DNA of 60,363 bases from an uncultured Silvanigrella sp. GTDB taxonomy: Bacteria; Bdellovibrionota_B; Oligoflexia; Silvanigrellales; Silvanigrellaceae. Of this stretch, positions 44,614 through 53,809 are shown in pieces. Each line of letters starts with the position of its first letter. The stretch's first letter is position 1. Position numbers and translations under genes: made by a program. The notes under the pieces were generated by a model that saw only the letters and a program-made list of their open reading frames with translations, ran no database searches and was not told where the DNA came from. The stretch covers positions 1 through 60,363 of the forward strand of contig CAIZES010000216.1 of NCBI GenBank assembly GCA_903932045.1, given 5' to 3'.

Positions 44614-47574
44614 ATGAAGATAATTATCTCGCATGGCAGTGTAAAAAATGCTCGAGTTGGATTCACGCTTCTTGCAACACTCACTGCACCGCTTGCGTTG
44701 GCAGGCACCGATGAATACTTTGCAAAACAGTGGCCACTAAACGCTTCGGGACAGTCTTTCAGGCGCGATGTTGACGATATCACATCTGAAACCGTAGTTG
44801 CTAAAGCAGGATCTGACATTCACTGGCAGGCAGTGGTTTCGCGCCTCAATGGAATTATGAAACGCGATGCAGTTGTTGCTGTTCTCGATAGCGGCGTAGA
44901 CCTAGACCATCCCGACCTTGCCGCAAATATTTTTCGCAACACAAAAGAATGCACTGCAGCTGGGAAAATTGATCCCCTGGCGAGGGAAGACCGCGACGGA
45001 AACGGCTTTGTAGGCGATTGCATGGGATGGAACTTTGCTGCCTCGGGTGCCGGAAATCCTAGAACATACGATTCCGCTGGACACGGCACTCACGTTGCAG
45101 GAATTATTGCTGCTATTGGAAATAATGGAATAGGAATAACGGGAGTTGCACAGAAAATCAAGATTTTGCCCGTTCGCATTATTGAAACCGATGCAAATGT
45201 AACTGAACTTCCCCCTCGAACCGACATTTTTGCACGCGGCATTCGTTATGCAGCCGATATGAAAGTTGACGTAATAAACATGTCGCTGGGCTGGCCCCTC
45301 AGCATGCAAACAACTGAACTCAAGAACGCAGTCAACTATGCTCTTAGCAAAGGCATCACATTGGTTGCCGCTGCCGGTAACAATGGTCACGATAATCCCA
45401 CATTTCCATGCGCTCTCGACGGTGTTATTTGTGTAGGAGCAATATCCCCAAACAACACGTTAGCGCCATTTTCCAACTTTGGTGGGGCGGTTGACCTGGT
45501 AGCTCCCGGTGAATTTATCTACAGCCTATTCCCCGGAACTCTTCGTCCTATTGTATCGGGAGTGCAGGGATACGAAGTCAAAAACGGCACTAGCCAAGCC
45601 GCTCCTTTTGTATCGGCCGCAGCTGCAATTTTGCGTGCAACATATCCTAGAATCACAAATTCGGAAATTCACGCACGTTTGGTGGCTGGAGCAAACGCAA
45701 TTGATAATGATAACACCAAGCGCCCCACGCTTCACGGAAAGCTTAACCTTGAATCGGCCATATTCGGAAATCCACAAGTTGTTGCCGAACCTTCGTTCAA
45801 AGACCTTGTGCAAGTGGGATTTCAAATGCAAACAAAACAGTTTTCATTTGCATTACCCATCAAGAATTTTTGGATTCCTGCGTCTGAAGTGAAAGTAAAG
45901 TTTTCGGTACCAACAGGAAGCATTGTTCTCAATAAGAGCGAATTTATCGTGGGAAACATGCCCTCAGGTGCCACGAGCGTCCTGAATATTTCCGGAAAAA
46001 TTGTAGATGCGCAAGCTCACAGCGAAGTGCCAATTGCAGTGGAAGTATCCTCAACAAATGGCGGTAGCAAAACATTTCGTAGCACCCTCTTTTTCTCGCG
46101 ACAACTCACAAACGACCCTGCACTGAAACGGGTCGCACTTCCCACCATTTCTGGATTTTCGCTGACCGATCCCAGCGGAAATAGCCTGATGCGCACAATT
46201 GGTGATAGTTTTCGTTATTCAGAAACACCTGAATATTATGCAATAGCCAGTGCACAAAATTCGATTCGTATAGCAGTTCTCCGCATGGCAAATGCCAGCG
46301 CTAGCCAACTCACTCACGCAGGAACACTTGAAATTGCTGGCGCAACTCGAATTTTAAATATTGTCATGGTTGACGCAAATGGCGATGGTTCGCGTGAATA
46401 CATGATTCAATCGTTAGCTATGAATTCCGGCAAACCAGGCATGCGCCTCTCATGGTTCGACGGTAATCTTCGCCCTCTGTATGGCAACAAATCGGAATGG
46501 AATATTGCAATAGAAGGCGCTGCGCTCTCTGGAAACTTTGCATTCCTTCGCGCGAACGATCCTACCCTTGGAAAAGTTGCGCTTCCCGTGTTTGCCGAAA
46601 ATGGCTCTCTACCAAGCAACGACCGCTTTAACGATCCATTAGGAACAAGTGACGGCAATGGAGCCACAAAGCACCTTTATTTCATCAATCCGACAATCCA
46701 AAACGACACAATTGTTGCGCAAACACGAGTGTTAGACACGAATGCCGCGATCAACGAAATGCGCAAACAAATGAACTCAGGCGACGAAGATGCTGTGCTG
46801 GTATCTGCGCTGTTTCCACAATCACGAAAAGACCTAGACAGCGGTGAACTCAATGCTCTTTTCGTCAGTGGAAACCGAGGCAACAGCAAACCGTTTGTTG
46901 TTAAATTTACGGGATACGAGCAGTTCTCCATAACAGAAGTCAATGCAGAAGGCGCAGATCTTACTGGTAACGTGACTCAAGCACTTCGTTCACTCCAAGG
47001 ACCCACAGTCGATTTCGCCGGCGGATTGTCGTTCATTTCGCAATTTGGACCGTATAGTGCTAGAACCATATCCATTGTTCCACGATCCAATCACAGCACG
47101 ATTGCACCCATAACAGCGCAACAATTTGATTACGCTAATAGAGGTGGCGATTCCCTTCTTGCCGGACTGGGAACTTTTGAAGAAAATGGCCGTTCGTATG
47201 TTTTCTACCAGTCAAAGCAACGTCTGCTTATGCAACACGTTATTGCAGGAAAAGAGCAAGCCCGCTTTGAACTTCCAATTTATCGCTACAGCTTTATTCC
47301 TGGTACGGTATTCAACCAGCTTTTCTACCCTGTTTCGTATCACGCAGGAAACACCAGTTTCGCAGCTTTCTACACCGACAACAGCGCCATCAACCGCAAT
47401 TCGGCACAACTTGTTGTTGGTACCAACACCGGACTCACACGACCCATGAATATGTCTATTGCTCTTCCCGAAAATTGCCAAAGCATGAATCCAGCACGAA
47501 TTGGATCACAGGGAACTTTCTCGTTCGTATTCTTGTGCGGAAAAGAATTGCGAATGCTTCCAATGGGGCTTTGA
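44614..47574 (+). CDS. Secreted subtilisin-like serine peptidase (S8)
   Basis: A 986-aa peptidase with a signal peptide (hydrophobic stretch ending APLALAG). The catalytic domain (about 80-375) has the triad Asp92 in AVLDSGVDLDHPDL, His157 in GHGTHVAGIIAA and Ser327 in GTSQAAPFVSAAAA, plus the oxyanion Asn in AAAGNNGHD. A conspicuous Asp-rich loop, EDRDGNGFVGDC, probably binds calcium. The C-terminal ~600 residues are beta-rich and repetitive in character (for example VMVDANGDGSREYM, a VCBS/FG-GAP-like segment at about 600). No pro-domain of the classic I9 type is obvious. ATG 44614 follows a strong GGAGGAG site. Probably extracellular or surface-bound. Confidence 0.92.
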   Translation: MKIIISHGSVKNARVGFTLLATLTAPLALAGTDEYFAKQWPLNASGQSFRRDVDDITSETVVAKAGSDIHWQAVVSRLNGIMKRDAVVAVLDSGVDLDHPDLAANIFRNTKECTAAGKIDPLAREDRDGNGFVGDCMGWNFAASGAGNPRTYDSAGHGTHVAGIIAAIGNNGIGITGVAQKIKILPVRIIETDANVTELPPRTDIFARGIRYAADMKVDVINMSLGWPLSMQTTELKNAVNYALSKGITLVAAAGNNGHDNPTFPCALDGVICVGAISPNNTLAPFSNFGGAVDLVAPGEFIYSLFPGTLRPIVSGVQGYEVKNGTSQAAPFVSAAAAILRATYPRITNSEIHARLVAGANAIDNDNTKRPTLHGKLNLESAIFGNPQVVAEPSFKDLVQVGFQMQTKQFSFALPIKNFWIPASEVKVKFSVPTGSIVLNKSEFIVGNMPSGATSVLNISGKIVDAQAHSEVPIAVEVSSTNGGSKTFRSTLFFSRQLTNDPALKRVALPTISGFSLTDPSGNSLMRTIGDSFRYSETPEYYAIASAQNSIRIAVLRMANASASQLTHAGTLEIAGATRILNIVMVDANGDGSREYMIQSLAMNSGKPGMRLSWFDGNLRPLYGNKSEWNIAIEGAALSGNFAFLRANDPTLGKVALPVFAENGSLPSNDRFNDPLGTSDGNGATKHLYFINPTIQNDTIVAQTRVLDTNAAINEMRKQMNSGDEDAVLVSALFPQSRKDLDSGELNALFVSGNRGNSKPFVVKFTGYEQFSITEVNAEGADLTGNVTQALRSLQGPTVDFAGGLSFISQFGPYSARTISIVPRSNHSTIAPITAQQFDYANRGGDSLLAGLGTFEENGRSYVFYQSKQRLLMQHVIAGKEQARFELPIYRYSFIPGTVFNQLFYPVSYHAGNTSFAAFYTDNSAINRNSAQLVVGTNTGLTRPMNMSIALPENCQSMNPARIGSQGTFSFVFLCGKELRMLPMGL

Positions 47575-47588
47575 AACACCCCACCCAC

Positions 47589-49040
47589 CTAGGGAGAGCC
47601 GCACGGAGTTTGTGGCTTGCAATAAATCTTTGAAAGAAGCGAAAAGATAGGACCTTGAATAACTTCACTTTCGCCAATGCCAAGTTCAACTTCTATTTCA
47701 AAATTTTCGCTCACTCGAGAACCACTCGAATTCGAGGCAACAGCCTTGCCGGGCAGGGTCAAACTCAAACCGTGAGCCATTCCAACACTTCCAGGCCCAC
47801 GAGCGCGATTCTCCACAACCGCTTTCTTCAATCCATCAGAAATTTGAGCTTTTGTTGAGGGTGAAACAACTCCCGCAATAGAAAGATCGTAAATCATTGT
47901 GTAAATGTCAACCCAAATTTTGGGCGCAAGCAGGCCACCGAAATAAGGTTTTCTTTCACTCATCCATTTTTCAACCAAATCGGATTTAGCAAAAGCCTCT
48001 TCAGCAAATTTCCGGAGCCCCTGAACAACCGGTTCCAGTTTCGTGACATCAACAACAGACAGTTGCGTATTTGGCAAATTTTGCGCAACATATCCGTCAA
48101 CTACAGCGGAAGCAAATCTCCCTGCATCAAACGGCAATGAACTCCGTTTGAAAGGGTCCCACACTCGCGATGCTTCGTTAAGTGCGTATAAGGTTCGTCC
48201 CCAATCGTGACCAGATGCTCGCTCTGTTTCTTGAGATGCAACATAATAATTGGTCACATTTCTGAGCGCATAAGCATTTTCAATGGTTTGACTCACACAA
48301 GAATCAGCAACGACAACTTCAAAAGCATTTGAGGCTTGGGAATTTTGAAACGAAAACTCAGAATTTATTTGGGCAAGGGCATTGGTAAGTTCTAGCGTTG
48401 TCAACGATGACTTTCCTTCAAACCCTTCCGCAGGAAATTCGTCGTGCGAAAAATATCGCGTTCCCGAACGACTTGTTGCGAAGCGATCAGCAGACACAGC
48501 ACCACCTATTGGAATTTTTTCGTTCCGAACTCGGGTGGAAAATCCGTAACCATGCCCAGAAAGCACTAAAGCGCGGTGGTCTGCAGGAAATTTTTGAATT
48601 GCCCAACGTAAAAAATCTTTGAGCACATCAGGATTTCCAGAATCGATTTCTCGGAATTTCGCAACCGGTGTTGAAAAACCCATTTGTTTGGAAAGCTCTC
48701 CAAAATCTGAGCCAGGCGCAGCCTTTACAATGAAACGAGAATCGCTATCTGGACTGCGCTTTGCAGAAAAATCAACCTGACCTACGACGAGTACCGAAGA
48801 AGTGGACCCTACAGTTTCCATCTCCGCAATATCTTGACGAACATCTTGCGACAAATCGTTGTCTCCCATTCCATAATAAACAACGAGCCATGGAACGGGA
48901 CTCTCAAGCAAGGGTTGCTGGGCGGTGTTCTGCGAATTGAGCGTGTTCGAATTGGAAAAATGAACACCAGTTCCCAAACCACAGCCGGTGAAGAAAAACG
49001 TACCAACTAAAAATACGGGTTTCTTTTCGAAAATGTTCAC
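47589..49040 (-). CDS. Clostripain-like cysteine peptidase (C11), lipoprotein
   Basis: A 483-aa lipoprotein with the lipobox FFFTGC (Cys20). It carries the C11 layout: WLVVYYGMGDNDLSQDV near the start of the domain, His163 in LVLSGHGYGF and the nucleophile Cys248 in VVVADSCVSQTIENAYALR. C11 enzymes cut after Arg or Lys and are usually self-activated. The GTG start at 49040 lies seven bases after AAGGAGG, but that SD is the 3' arm of a perfect 9-bp hairpin, so translation may be regulated. The gene converges with the S8 peptidase gene, with 14 bp between the stops. Confidence 0.87.
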   Translation of the reverse strand: MNIFEKKPVFLVGTFFFTGCGLGTGVHFSNSNTLNSQNTAQQPLLESPVPWLVVYYGMGDNDLSQDVRQDIAEMETVGSTSSVLVVGQVDFSAKRSPDSDSRFIVKAAPGSDFGELSKQMGFSTPVAKFREIDSGNPDVLKDFLRWAIQKFPADHRALVLSGHGYGFSTRVRNEKIPIGGAVSADRFATSRSGTRYFSHDEFPAEGFEGKSSLTTLELTNALAQINSEFSFQNSQASNAFEVVVADSCVSQTIENAYALRNVTNYYVASQETERASGHDWGRTLYALNEASRVWDPFKRSSLPFDAGRFASAVVDGYVAQNLPNTQLSVVDVTKLEPVVQGLRKFAEEAFAKSDLVEKWMSERKPYFGGLLAPKIWVDIYTMIYDLSIAGVVSPSTKAQISDGLKKAVVENRARGPGSVGMAHGLSLTLPGKAVASNSSGSRVSENFEIEVELGIGESEVIQGPIFSLLSKIYCKPQTPCGSP

Positions 49041-49047
49041 AAATGAG

Positions 49048-49069
49048 CCTCCTTATTTTCATAAGGAGG
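49048..49069 (-). promoter_or_regulatory. Hairpin sequestering the Shine-Dalgarno of the C11 peptidase gene
   Basis: In the mRNA, CCTCCTTAT and ATAAGGAGG form a perfect 9-bp stem closed by the GNRA tetraloop GAAA. The entire SD lies in the 3' arm, and the 5' arm repeats the anti-SD of 16S rRNA. The hairpin ends seven bases before the GTG. This suggests translation that depends on melting or on a factor. Confidence 0.65.
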
Positions 49070-49147
49070 TAGCAATAAGAATATCACTCTTCAAGGAAAA
49101 TAGGAGGGAAACAAAAACACTGAAAATTACCAGAAATATCGGGAGGA

Positions 49148-50521
49148 TCACTCAACATCCAAAACATCGACAGAGTCATCTTTGGAGAGGTAATCGTTGA
49201 CGTACGCAGGATCTTCACCACCAAGCGAGTCAAAAATAGTGAACGCAGAGTTGCGTTTGACACGATGAGTCTCTGTTTTTGTGGATGTTGAAGTCGTACG
49301 TTTCTTAAGTTTTTCAACCAAAGTTGTACGATTCATCGACAAAAGCTGAGCAGCGCGGTTTTTATTATGATTCGTTCTGCGGAGTGCTTCGGAAATCAGT
49401 CGATTTTCGAATTCTTCAACAACACGATAGAAATCAATTCCACTTCCGATATCAATTTCTTTTTTCACAAACTGCTCAATATCGGATGCTTCTTCATATG
49501 CTCGCGAGGAATTCGAAACATTTCCATACGCATTTGCATTTTGTTGCCCGTATGCAGCCCCCATACCAACACTCGAATGCGAAGTCTTTTGGTTTACAGA
49601 ATTCGATTCGTTCATGTGGTGATGAGGCATTGTGGGTGTATGATAATTGGGCTGCGAATACGGAGCCGTATTCACCGGCCGTTGCTGCGGCTGGTTTTTG
49701 GGCATTTGACGAACTTCTCGAGGAGCATTCCGCGTCACATCATAGAAACTATCAATATTATCCGTTACGAAGTTTCGCAATCTGGGAGGCAGATCACACA
49801 CTTCCACGGAGCCTGAATTCTTAAGAACAACAATACGCTCAATAAGATTTTCAAGTTCACGAATATTATTAGCCCAGTCATGTTGCAACAGTGCAGTCAT
49901 TGCATCTGCAGAGACTCCAAAAATGCTCTTGCCCTTTTCGCGGTTGAATTTTTCCACAAAATGTTCAACAAGGCCAGGAATATCTTCACGACGTTCGCGC
50001 AATGGCGGGAGATAAACGGAGCACGAAGCCAAACGATAATAGAGATCTTCACGAAGAATACGATTGCGCACCAAGTCGTCGGGAGACTGAACGCTTGCGC
50101 AAAGGATTCGAACATTGATGGCTACAGGTTGATTGCTACCAACCGGAACAACCACACCATCAGTCATGGCACGCACAAGAGCCGCCTGCAAACGAGGGCT
50201 TAGCTTTGCAATCTCATCAACAAATACCGATCCTCCGGTCGCAAATTCGAGGCGACCCGCACGAGTTGCACAACCATCACGAGACAAACCAAATAACTCT
50301 GCCTCGAGAAGATCTTCGGTAAACGCACCACACTTCACAGGAACAAAAGGCCCTGCTGCACGTGGCGATTTTTCGTGTATCGCCCTCGCAACAAGCTCTT
50401 TTCCTGTGCCTGTTTCACCAGTAATCAAAACAGGTGTATCGGTTTCCGCCACACGCACAACAAGATGTTGTACGTGACGAATAACCGTGCTTGTACCAAT
50501 GATAGCTACAAAAGCACTCAC
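49148..50521 (-). CDS. NtrC-like AAA+ transcriptional regulator lacking the GAFTGA loop
   Basis: A 457-aa protein with the AAA+ central domain of bacterial enhancer-binding proteins: Walker A GETGTGKE (about 35-42), CGAFTEDLLEAELFG, Walker B GGSVFVDEI (about 96-104) and the sensor regions (LREDLYYRLASCSVYLPPLRERREDI). The L1 loop that should read GAFTGA, which contacts sigma-54, reads GLSRDGCATRAGR, so sigma-54 activation is doubtful. There is no receiver or PAS domain. A Gln/Asn/His/Pro-rich linker (about 270-350) leads to a C-terminal Fis-type HTH (ALRRTNHNKNRAAQLLSMNRTTLVEKLKK). The start is GTG 50521, after GGGAG; longer in-frame starts lack an SD. Confidence 0.86.
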   Translation of the reverse strand: MSAFVAIIGTSTVIRHVQHLVVRVAETDTPVLITGETGTGKELVARAIHEKSPRAAGPFVPVKCGAFTEDLLEAELFGLSRDGCATRAGRLEFATGGSVFVDEIAKLSPRLQAALVRAMTDGVVVPVGSNQPVAINVRILCASVQSPDDLVRNRILREDLYYRLASCSVYLPPLRERREDIPGLVEHFVEKFNREKGKSIFGVSADAMTALLQHDWANNIRELENLIERIVVLKNSGSVEVCDLPPRLRNFVTDNIDSFYDVTRNAPREVRQMPKNQPQQRPVNTAPYSQPNYHTPTMPHHHMNESNSVNQKTSHSSVGMGAAYGQQNANAYGNVSNSSRAYEEASDIEQFVKKEIDIGSGIDFYRVVEEFENRLISEALRRTNHNKNRAAQLLSMNRTTLVEKLKKRTTSTSTKTETHRVKRNSAFTIFDSLGGEDPAYVNDYLSKDDSVDVLDVE

Positions 50522-50721
50522 GAGAATCTCCCTATCCCCGCTCCTTGCGGACTGGAACCCAACCGTAGAACCCTGTAACTTCTTCCATGAAGCCCAGAAG
50601 CTCTTTAAATCAAAATTTTTTGCAGTGACTGTTTTGAGTATGACAGTTCCGAAGTCAGAAAACAAGCGGTCCGGGAAAGGTCTGCAGGGCTGGCCGTCAA
50701 AGACCTAGCACCTCATCCAAA

Positions 50722-52545
50722 TCAAAAGAACACAACCTCACCTTTTGCAACAGTTTCATCGTGTTCTTCTTTCCTTTCTTCTTCTTTTTTCACTGACTGA
50801 GGCTTGCTTTCAGAAACCGGTGCACTCTCCTCAACAAACAACTCCGGTTGATCGAGGGAAGCGGTAGCATCAAACGCAGCTTGCGACACGTTGGATGCTG
50901 TTGAGGGCGCGGCGCCTGTTGTTGCCGTAGCTGCCCCTCCCGACTTTACTTGAGAAATAGACTTATGAAACGTTGTCATTGTAGGCGAATATGAAGATCG
51001 CTCGGTTGCTCGTCCCGAACTCAAAATGCGATTCACCATATCTTCGACAGTAACGCGAACATGTTCCAAGGGCCGCATTGCGCCATCAATCTGCTGTTTT
51101 GTGATATCCTGAAACTGCAATCCCAAAATAATTTCGTCAATGCTTTTTGCAACACTTTCAGAGCTCGCAACAGCATTTTGGATGAGCTTCATAAACACCT
51201 CTGTACTTTCTTCTGCTGTTCGTACGAGGTCGTTCACTGCTTTATCAACAGAGCTTTTCTTCTCAACATTCTTAGTAAGGTTTTCATCCAAACTTTGCTT
51301 GATGGTTTGAACGCTCGATGCAACCTTTCCAACAATCATAATAATATTGTTACTTGCCAAACTCGTGCGATCGGAAAGCTTACGAACTTCCTCGGCAACC
51401 ACAGAGAATCCACGACCGTGCTCTCCAGCACGAGCAGCCTCAATAGCGGCATTAAGTGCAAGCAGGTTTGTTTGATCGGAAATATACTGAATTTCATCAC
51501 TAATTTTACTAATTTCATCAGTGTTTTTCAAAATTGTATCAATAGATCCCGAGAATTCAACACTCAACTGAGAATTTTCTTCCAACATGGATGTCATTTC
51601 GCTGAGCAGCGAGATGCTTCCCTGAATCACCTTGTAAAGACTCTTGCTATTATCAGCATCCGCAGTTGTTGCTCCAAATTGAGCCGAAATTTCGTTGGAT
51701 TCCACAAGATGTCCTTGCGCTTTATCGTATATAAAGCGAACCTTCTCACCAATATCGATAGCAATAGTTTCGGTGTGATGAGTGACACTTCTGAGCTGAG
51801 CCGTAATCGTTGGAATAAGAGTCACAATCTCTTCAAGACAACGAAGGTACTCAGATGTACCCGAAACGTGCGAATGAATATCGGTTTCAGAACGACTCAA
51901 ACGCGATTGCAAGTCGCGAACTTTTTCTTCTGCAAGCGTACCGCGAGCTTCTAAGTCTGAGGCCACATGCTCAAACTCTTGCCGCGTTTCTTGGAGTCGT
52001 TTGTGAAGCGCCAAAGATTCCATACGCCAATGATCAAGTGCCTTTTGTTGCGCCTGTGAACGCGCCTCAAATTCATTCTTGATCACAGATAACTGCATTT
52101 GCAGAGCCTCAGCTTTTTCTTTGATCTGCAAACGCAAACCAACATTCTCTCGCTCGACTTCAATTGCTGCCTGTTCTGACTGAACATTCCCTTGTGTTGT
52201 TTCGTTTGTTCTGCTTTCAAGGGCTGCCATTTTTTCTTGAATTATGGCATCCTTTGTTGCAGCCTCAGCTTCACGCTGAAGAACTGCTTTTTCACGCTCA
52301 TCAATCACTCGGAGGGCTTCGCGAGCATCGGCAAGATGATCAACCGAGTCGTTGTCACGCTCGAAATGTTCAGCAAGGTTTTTGACAACATTTAAATGCC
52401 AAGCACCCAAAGCGCAAATTGCGACAACTGCGACACCCATTGAGACAAACACATTCGCAAAGGCGAAAGTGACAATGACAACAAAAACATTTGCAACCAT
52501 CAACGAAACGAGAGTTGACGTAACGTAGCTTCGATTTAGGTCCAT
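50722..52545 (-). CDS. Methyl-accepting chemotaxis protein-like signal transducer
   Basis: A 607-aa protein with two adjacent membrane helices at the N-terminus (about 7-48) and almost no periplasmic loop, so it has no classic ligand-binding domain. A very long charged coiled coil (about 55-230) follows. The conserved MCP signalling hairpin is at about 351-385 ([30 protein letters not shown]). Its C-terminal tail is Ala/Glu/Lys-rich and ends EVVFF, which could serve as a CheR/CheB-docking tail, though this is speculative. No che genes are nearby. ATG 52545 follows AAAGGAG. It is divergent from the secretion operon. Confidence 0.88.
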   Translation of the reverse strand: MDLNRSYVTSTLVSLMVANVFVVIVTFAFANVFVSMGVAVVAICALGAWHLNVVKNLAEHFERDNDSVDHLADAREALRVIDEREKAVLQREAEAATKDAIIQEKMAALESRTNETTQGNVQSEQAAIEVERENVGLRLQIKEKAEALQMQLSVIKNEFEARSQAQQKALDHWRMESLALHKRLQETRQEFEHVASDLEARGTLAEEKVRDLQSRLSRSETDIHSHVSGTSEYLRCLEEIVTLIPTITAQLRSVTHHTETIAIDIGEKVRFIYDKAQGHLVESNEISAQFGATTADADNSKSLYKVIQGSISLLSEMTSMLEENSQLSVEFSGSIDTILKNTDEISKISDEIQYISDQTNLLALNAAIEAARAGEHGRGFSVVAEEVRKLSDRTSLASNNIIMIVGKVASSVQTIKQSLDENLTKNVEKKSSVDKAVNDLVRTAEESTEVFMKLIQNAVASSESVAKSIDEIILGLQFQDITKQQIDGAMRPLEHVRVTVEDMVNRILSSGRATERSSYSPTMTTFHKSISQVKSGGAATATTGAAPSTASNVSQAAFDATASLDQPELFVEESAPVSESKPQSVKKEEERKEEHDETVAKGEVVFF

Positions 52546-52698
52546 GAACAACTCCTTTACAGTATGCACACATTCTACGTCCAACTGATCAAGACACTGC
52601 GGTGACAATGACCGAGAGAGACATGCTTTTGACGCTCAGTGTTGGATTTCCAACCCTCTAGGCACTTCTCGCCAGCAGGCCCTATCATATCTGCAAGT

Positions 52699-52719
52699 TT
52701 GTTTGATATACTCAAACAA
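52699..52719. promoter_or_regulatory. 8-5-8 palindrome over a -10-like element upstream of the secretion operon
   Basis: TTGTTTGA-TATAC-TCAAACAA is a perfect inverted repeat with 8-bp arms. The centre plus the next base reads TATACT, close to the -10 consensus, about 68 bp before gspC1. A protein bound here would block polymerase. No good -35 is visible upstream, so the promoter call is weaker than the palindrome. Confidence 0.5.
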
Positions 52720-52778
52720 CAAGAAATCCACTCTCAAAGCACACAACTGCTATATTGAGTGGCGCATAAGGAGTTCCG

Positions 52779-53789
52779 GTGACACTTGAAAGGGTTCGAC
52801 GTCTTTTTTCGTCGACGACATTTGAAAAACTTCTTCTCGCTGATTGGAGCCTACCCTCAGTCGAAAAAGCCATGCCTTGGTTTTTCACAGCACTCGGCGG
52901 ATTTCTTGCAGCGACTTTAACATCCCTACTGCTTGCTTCTTTTTTGATGCCCCAACATGGCAAGTCGAAATCGGGAAAATCGTCCTCTAATATAGATGGT
53001 TCTCTCACTGCTTCTCCAATCAACCTTCCTAGTCCTCCTCTCATGGCAGATTTCAAAAACATTGTTGCGCGCAATCTGTTTAATAGTGAAGGAGCAATGG
53101 CCGACTCCAACGGAACCAAAGTTGTGTGCGAGCTTCGAAAATCGGAGCTTCCCCTCAAATTCACCGGTGTTATTTTTGGTGGCACAAGCGCAACCAGCTT
53201 GGTTGTTATTGAGTCCAGTGCATCCAAGCAGGCAGAGACATTTTTACTCTATGATGAGACTCCAAACCAGTCGCGAGTTGTTGGAATCGAACGCTCGCGT
53301 GTTATTTTGGAACGCAACGGTTGTCAGGAGTATTTAGAATTGGAAGCGCCCCCACTTCCCAAACGTCGCGTTGCAGGAAGCAAAATTTCGCGCAAAGATG
53401 GCTTGGCTGCAGGAGAACAATCGGGAGATGGATTCAAAGAAGATGGATTTGTTCGATCTGGAAACAAAATTCAAGTCGAACGTCGATGGGTTGATCGTGC
53501 ACTTGGTATCGATTTTGCGAAAACTTTACAAGATGCAAAAGCGAATCCCAATTTGGTGGGTGGAACAGAAATCAAAGGGTTTGTTCTTACAAAAATTCGC
53601 CCAAACAGCGTTTACGAAAAAATGGGATTAAAAGATGGTGACATCGTGAAAGCGATTAATGGAATTGAGCTCAGCGGAATGGCACAAGCGGTTCAAACGC
53701 TGAATCAAATGCGAAACGAAACAGTCATTTCACTCTCTGTTGAGAGATCTGGCCAAACTCTTAATATGAACGTAGACATTAGAAGATAG
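52779..53789 (+). CDS. gspC: Type II secretion protein C (first copy), PDZ-containing
   Basis: GspC links the inner-membrane platform to the secretin. The 336-aa protein has a cytoplasmic N-terminus, a membrane helix (about 31-53), the homology region that contacts GspD (IVARNLFNSEGAM, about 92-105; CELRKSELPLKFTGVIFGG) and a C-terminal PDZ domain (about 265-336: GFVLTKIRPNSVYEKMGLKDGDIVKAINGIEL). The GTG start at 52779 follows a good AAGGAG site. A second gene with the same domain order follows 20 bp later. This is probably the first gene of the secretion operon. Confidence 0.87.
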   Translation: MTLERVRRLFSSTTFEKLLLADWSLPSVEKAMPWFFTALGGFLAATLTSLLLASFLMPQHGKSKSGKSSSNIDGSLTASPINLPSPPLMADFKNIVARNLFNSEGAMADSNGTKVVCELRKSELPLKFTGVIFGGTSATSLVVIESSASKQAETFLLYDETPNQSRVVGIERSRVILERNGCQEYLELEAPPLPKRRVAGSKISRKDGLAAGEQSGDGFKEDGFVRSGNKIQVERRWVDRALGIDFAKTLQDAKANPNLVGGTEIKGFVLTKIRPNSVYEKMGLKDGDIVKAINGIELSGMAQAVQTLNQMRNETVISLSVERSGQTLNMNVDIRR

Positions 53790-53809
53790 AAAAGGTGGAA
53801 AAAACGCAA

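Noticed and set aside
49148-50665. A longer form of the NtrC-like regulator starting at 50665
   Set aside because: The extra 48 residues look like non-coding sequence and have no SD, while GTG 50521 follows GGGAG and is followed by the start of the AAA+ domain.
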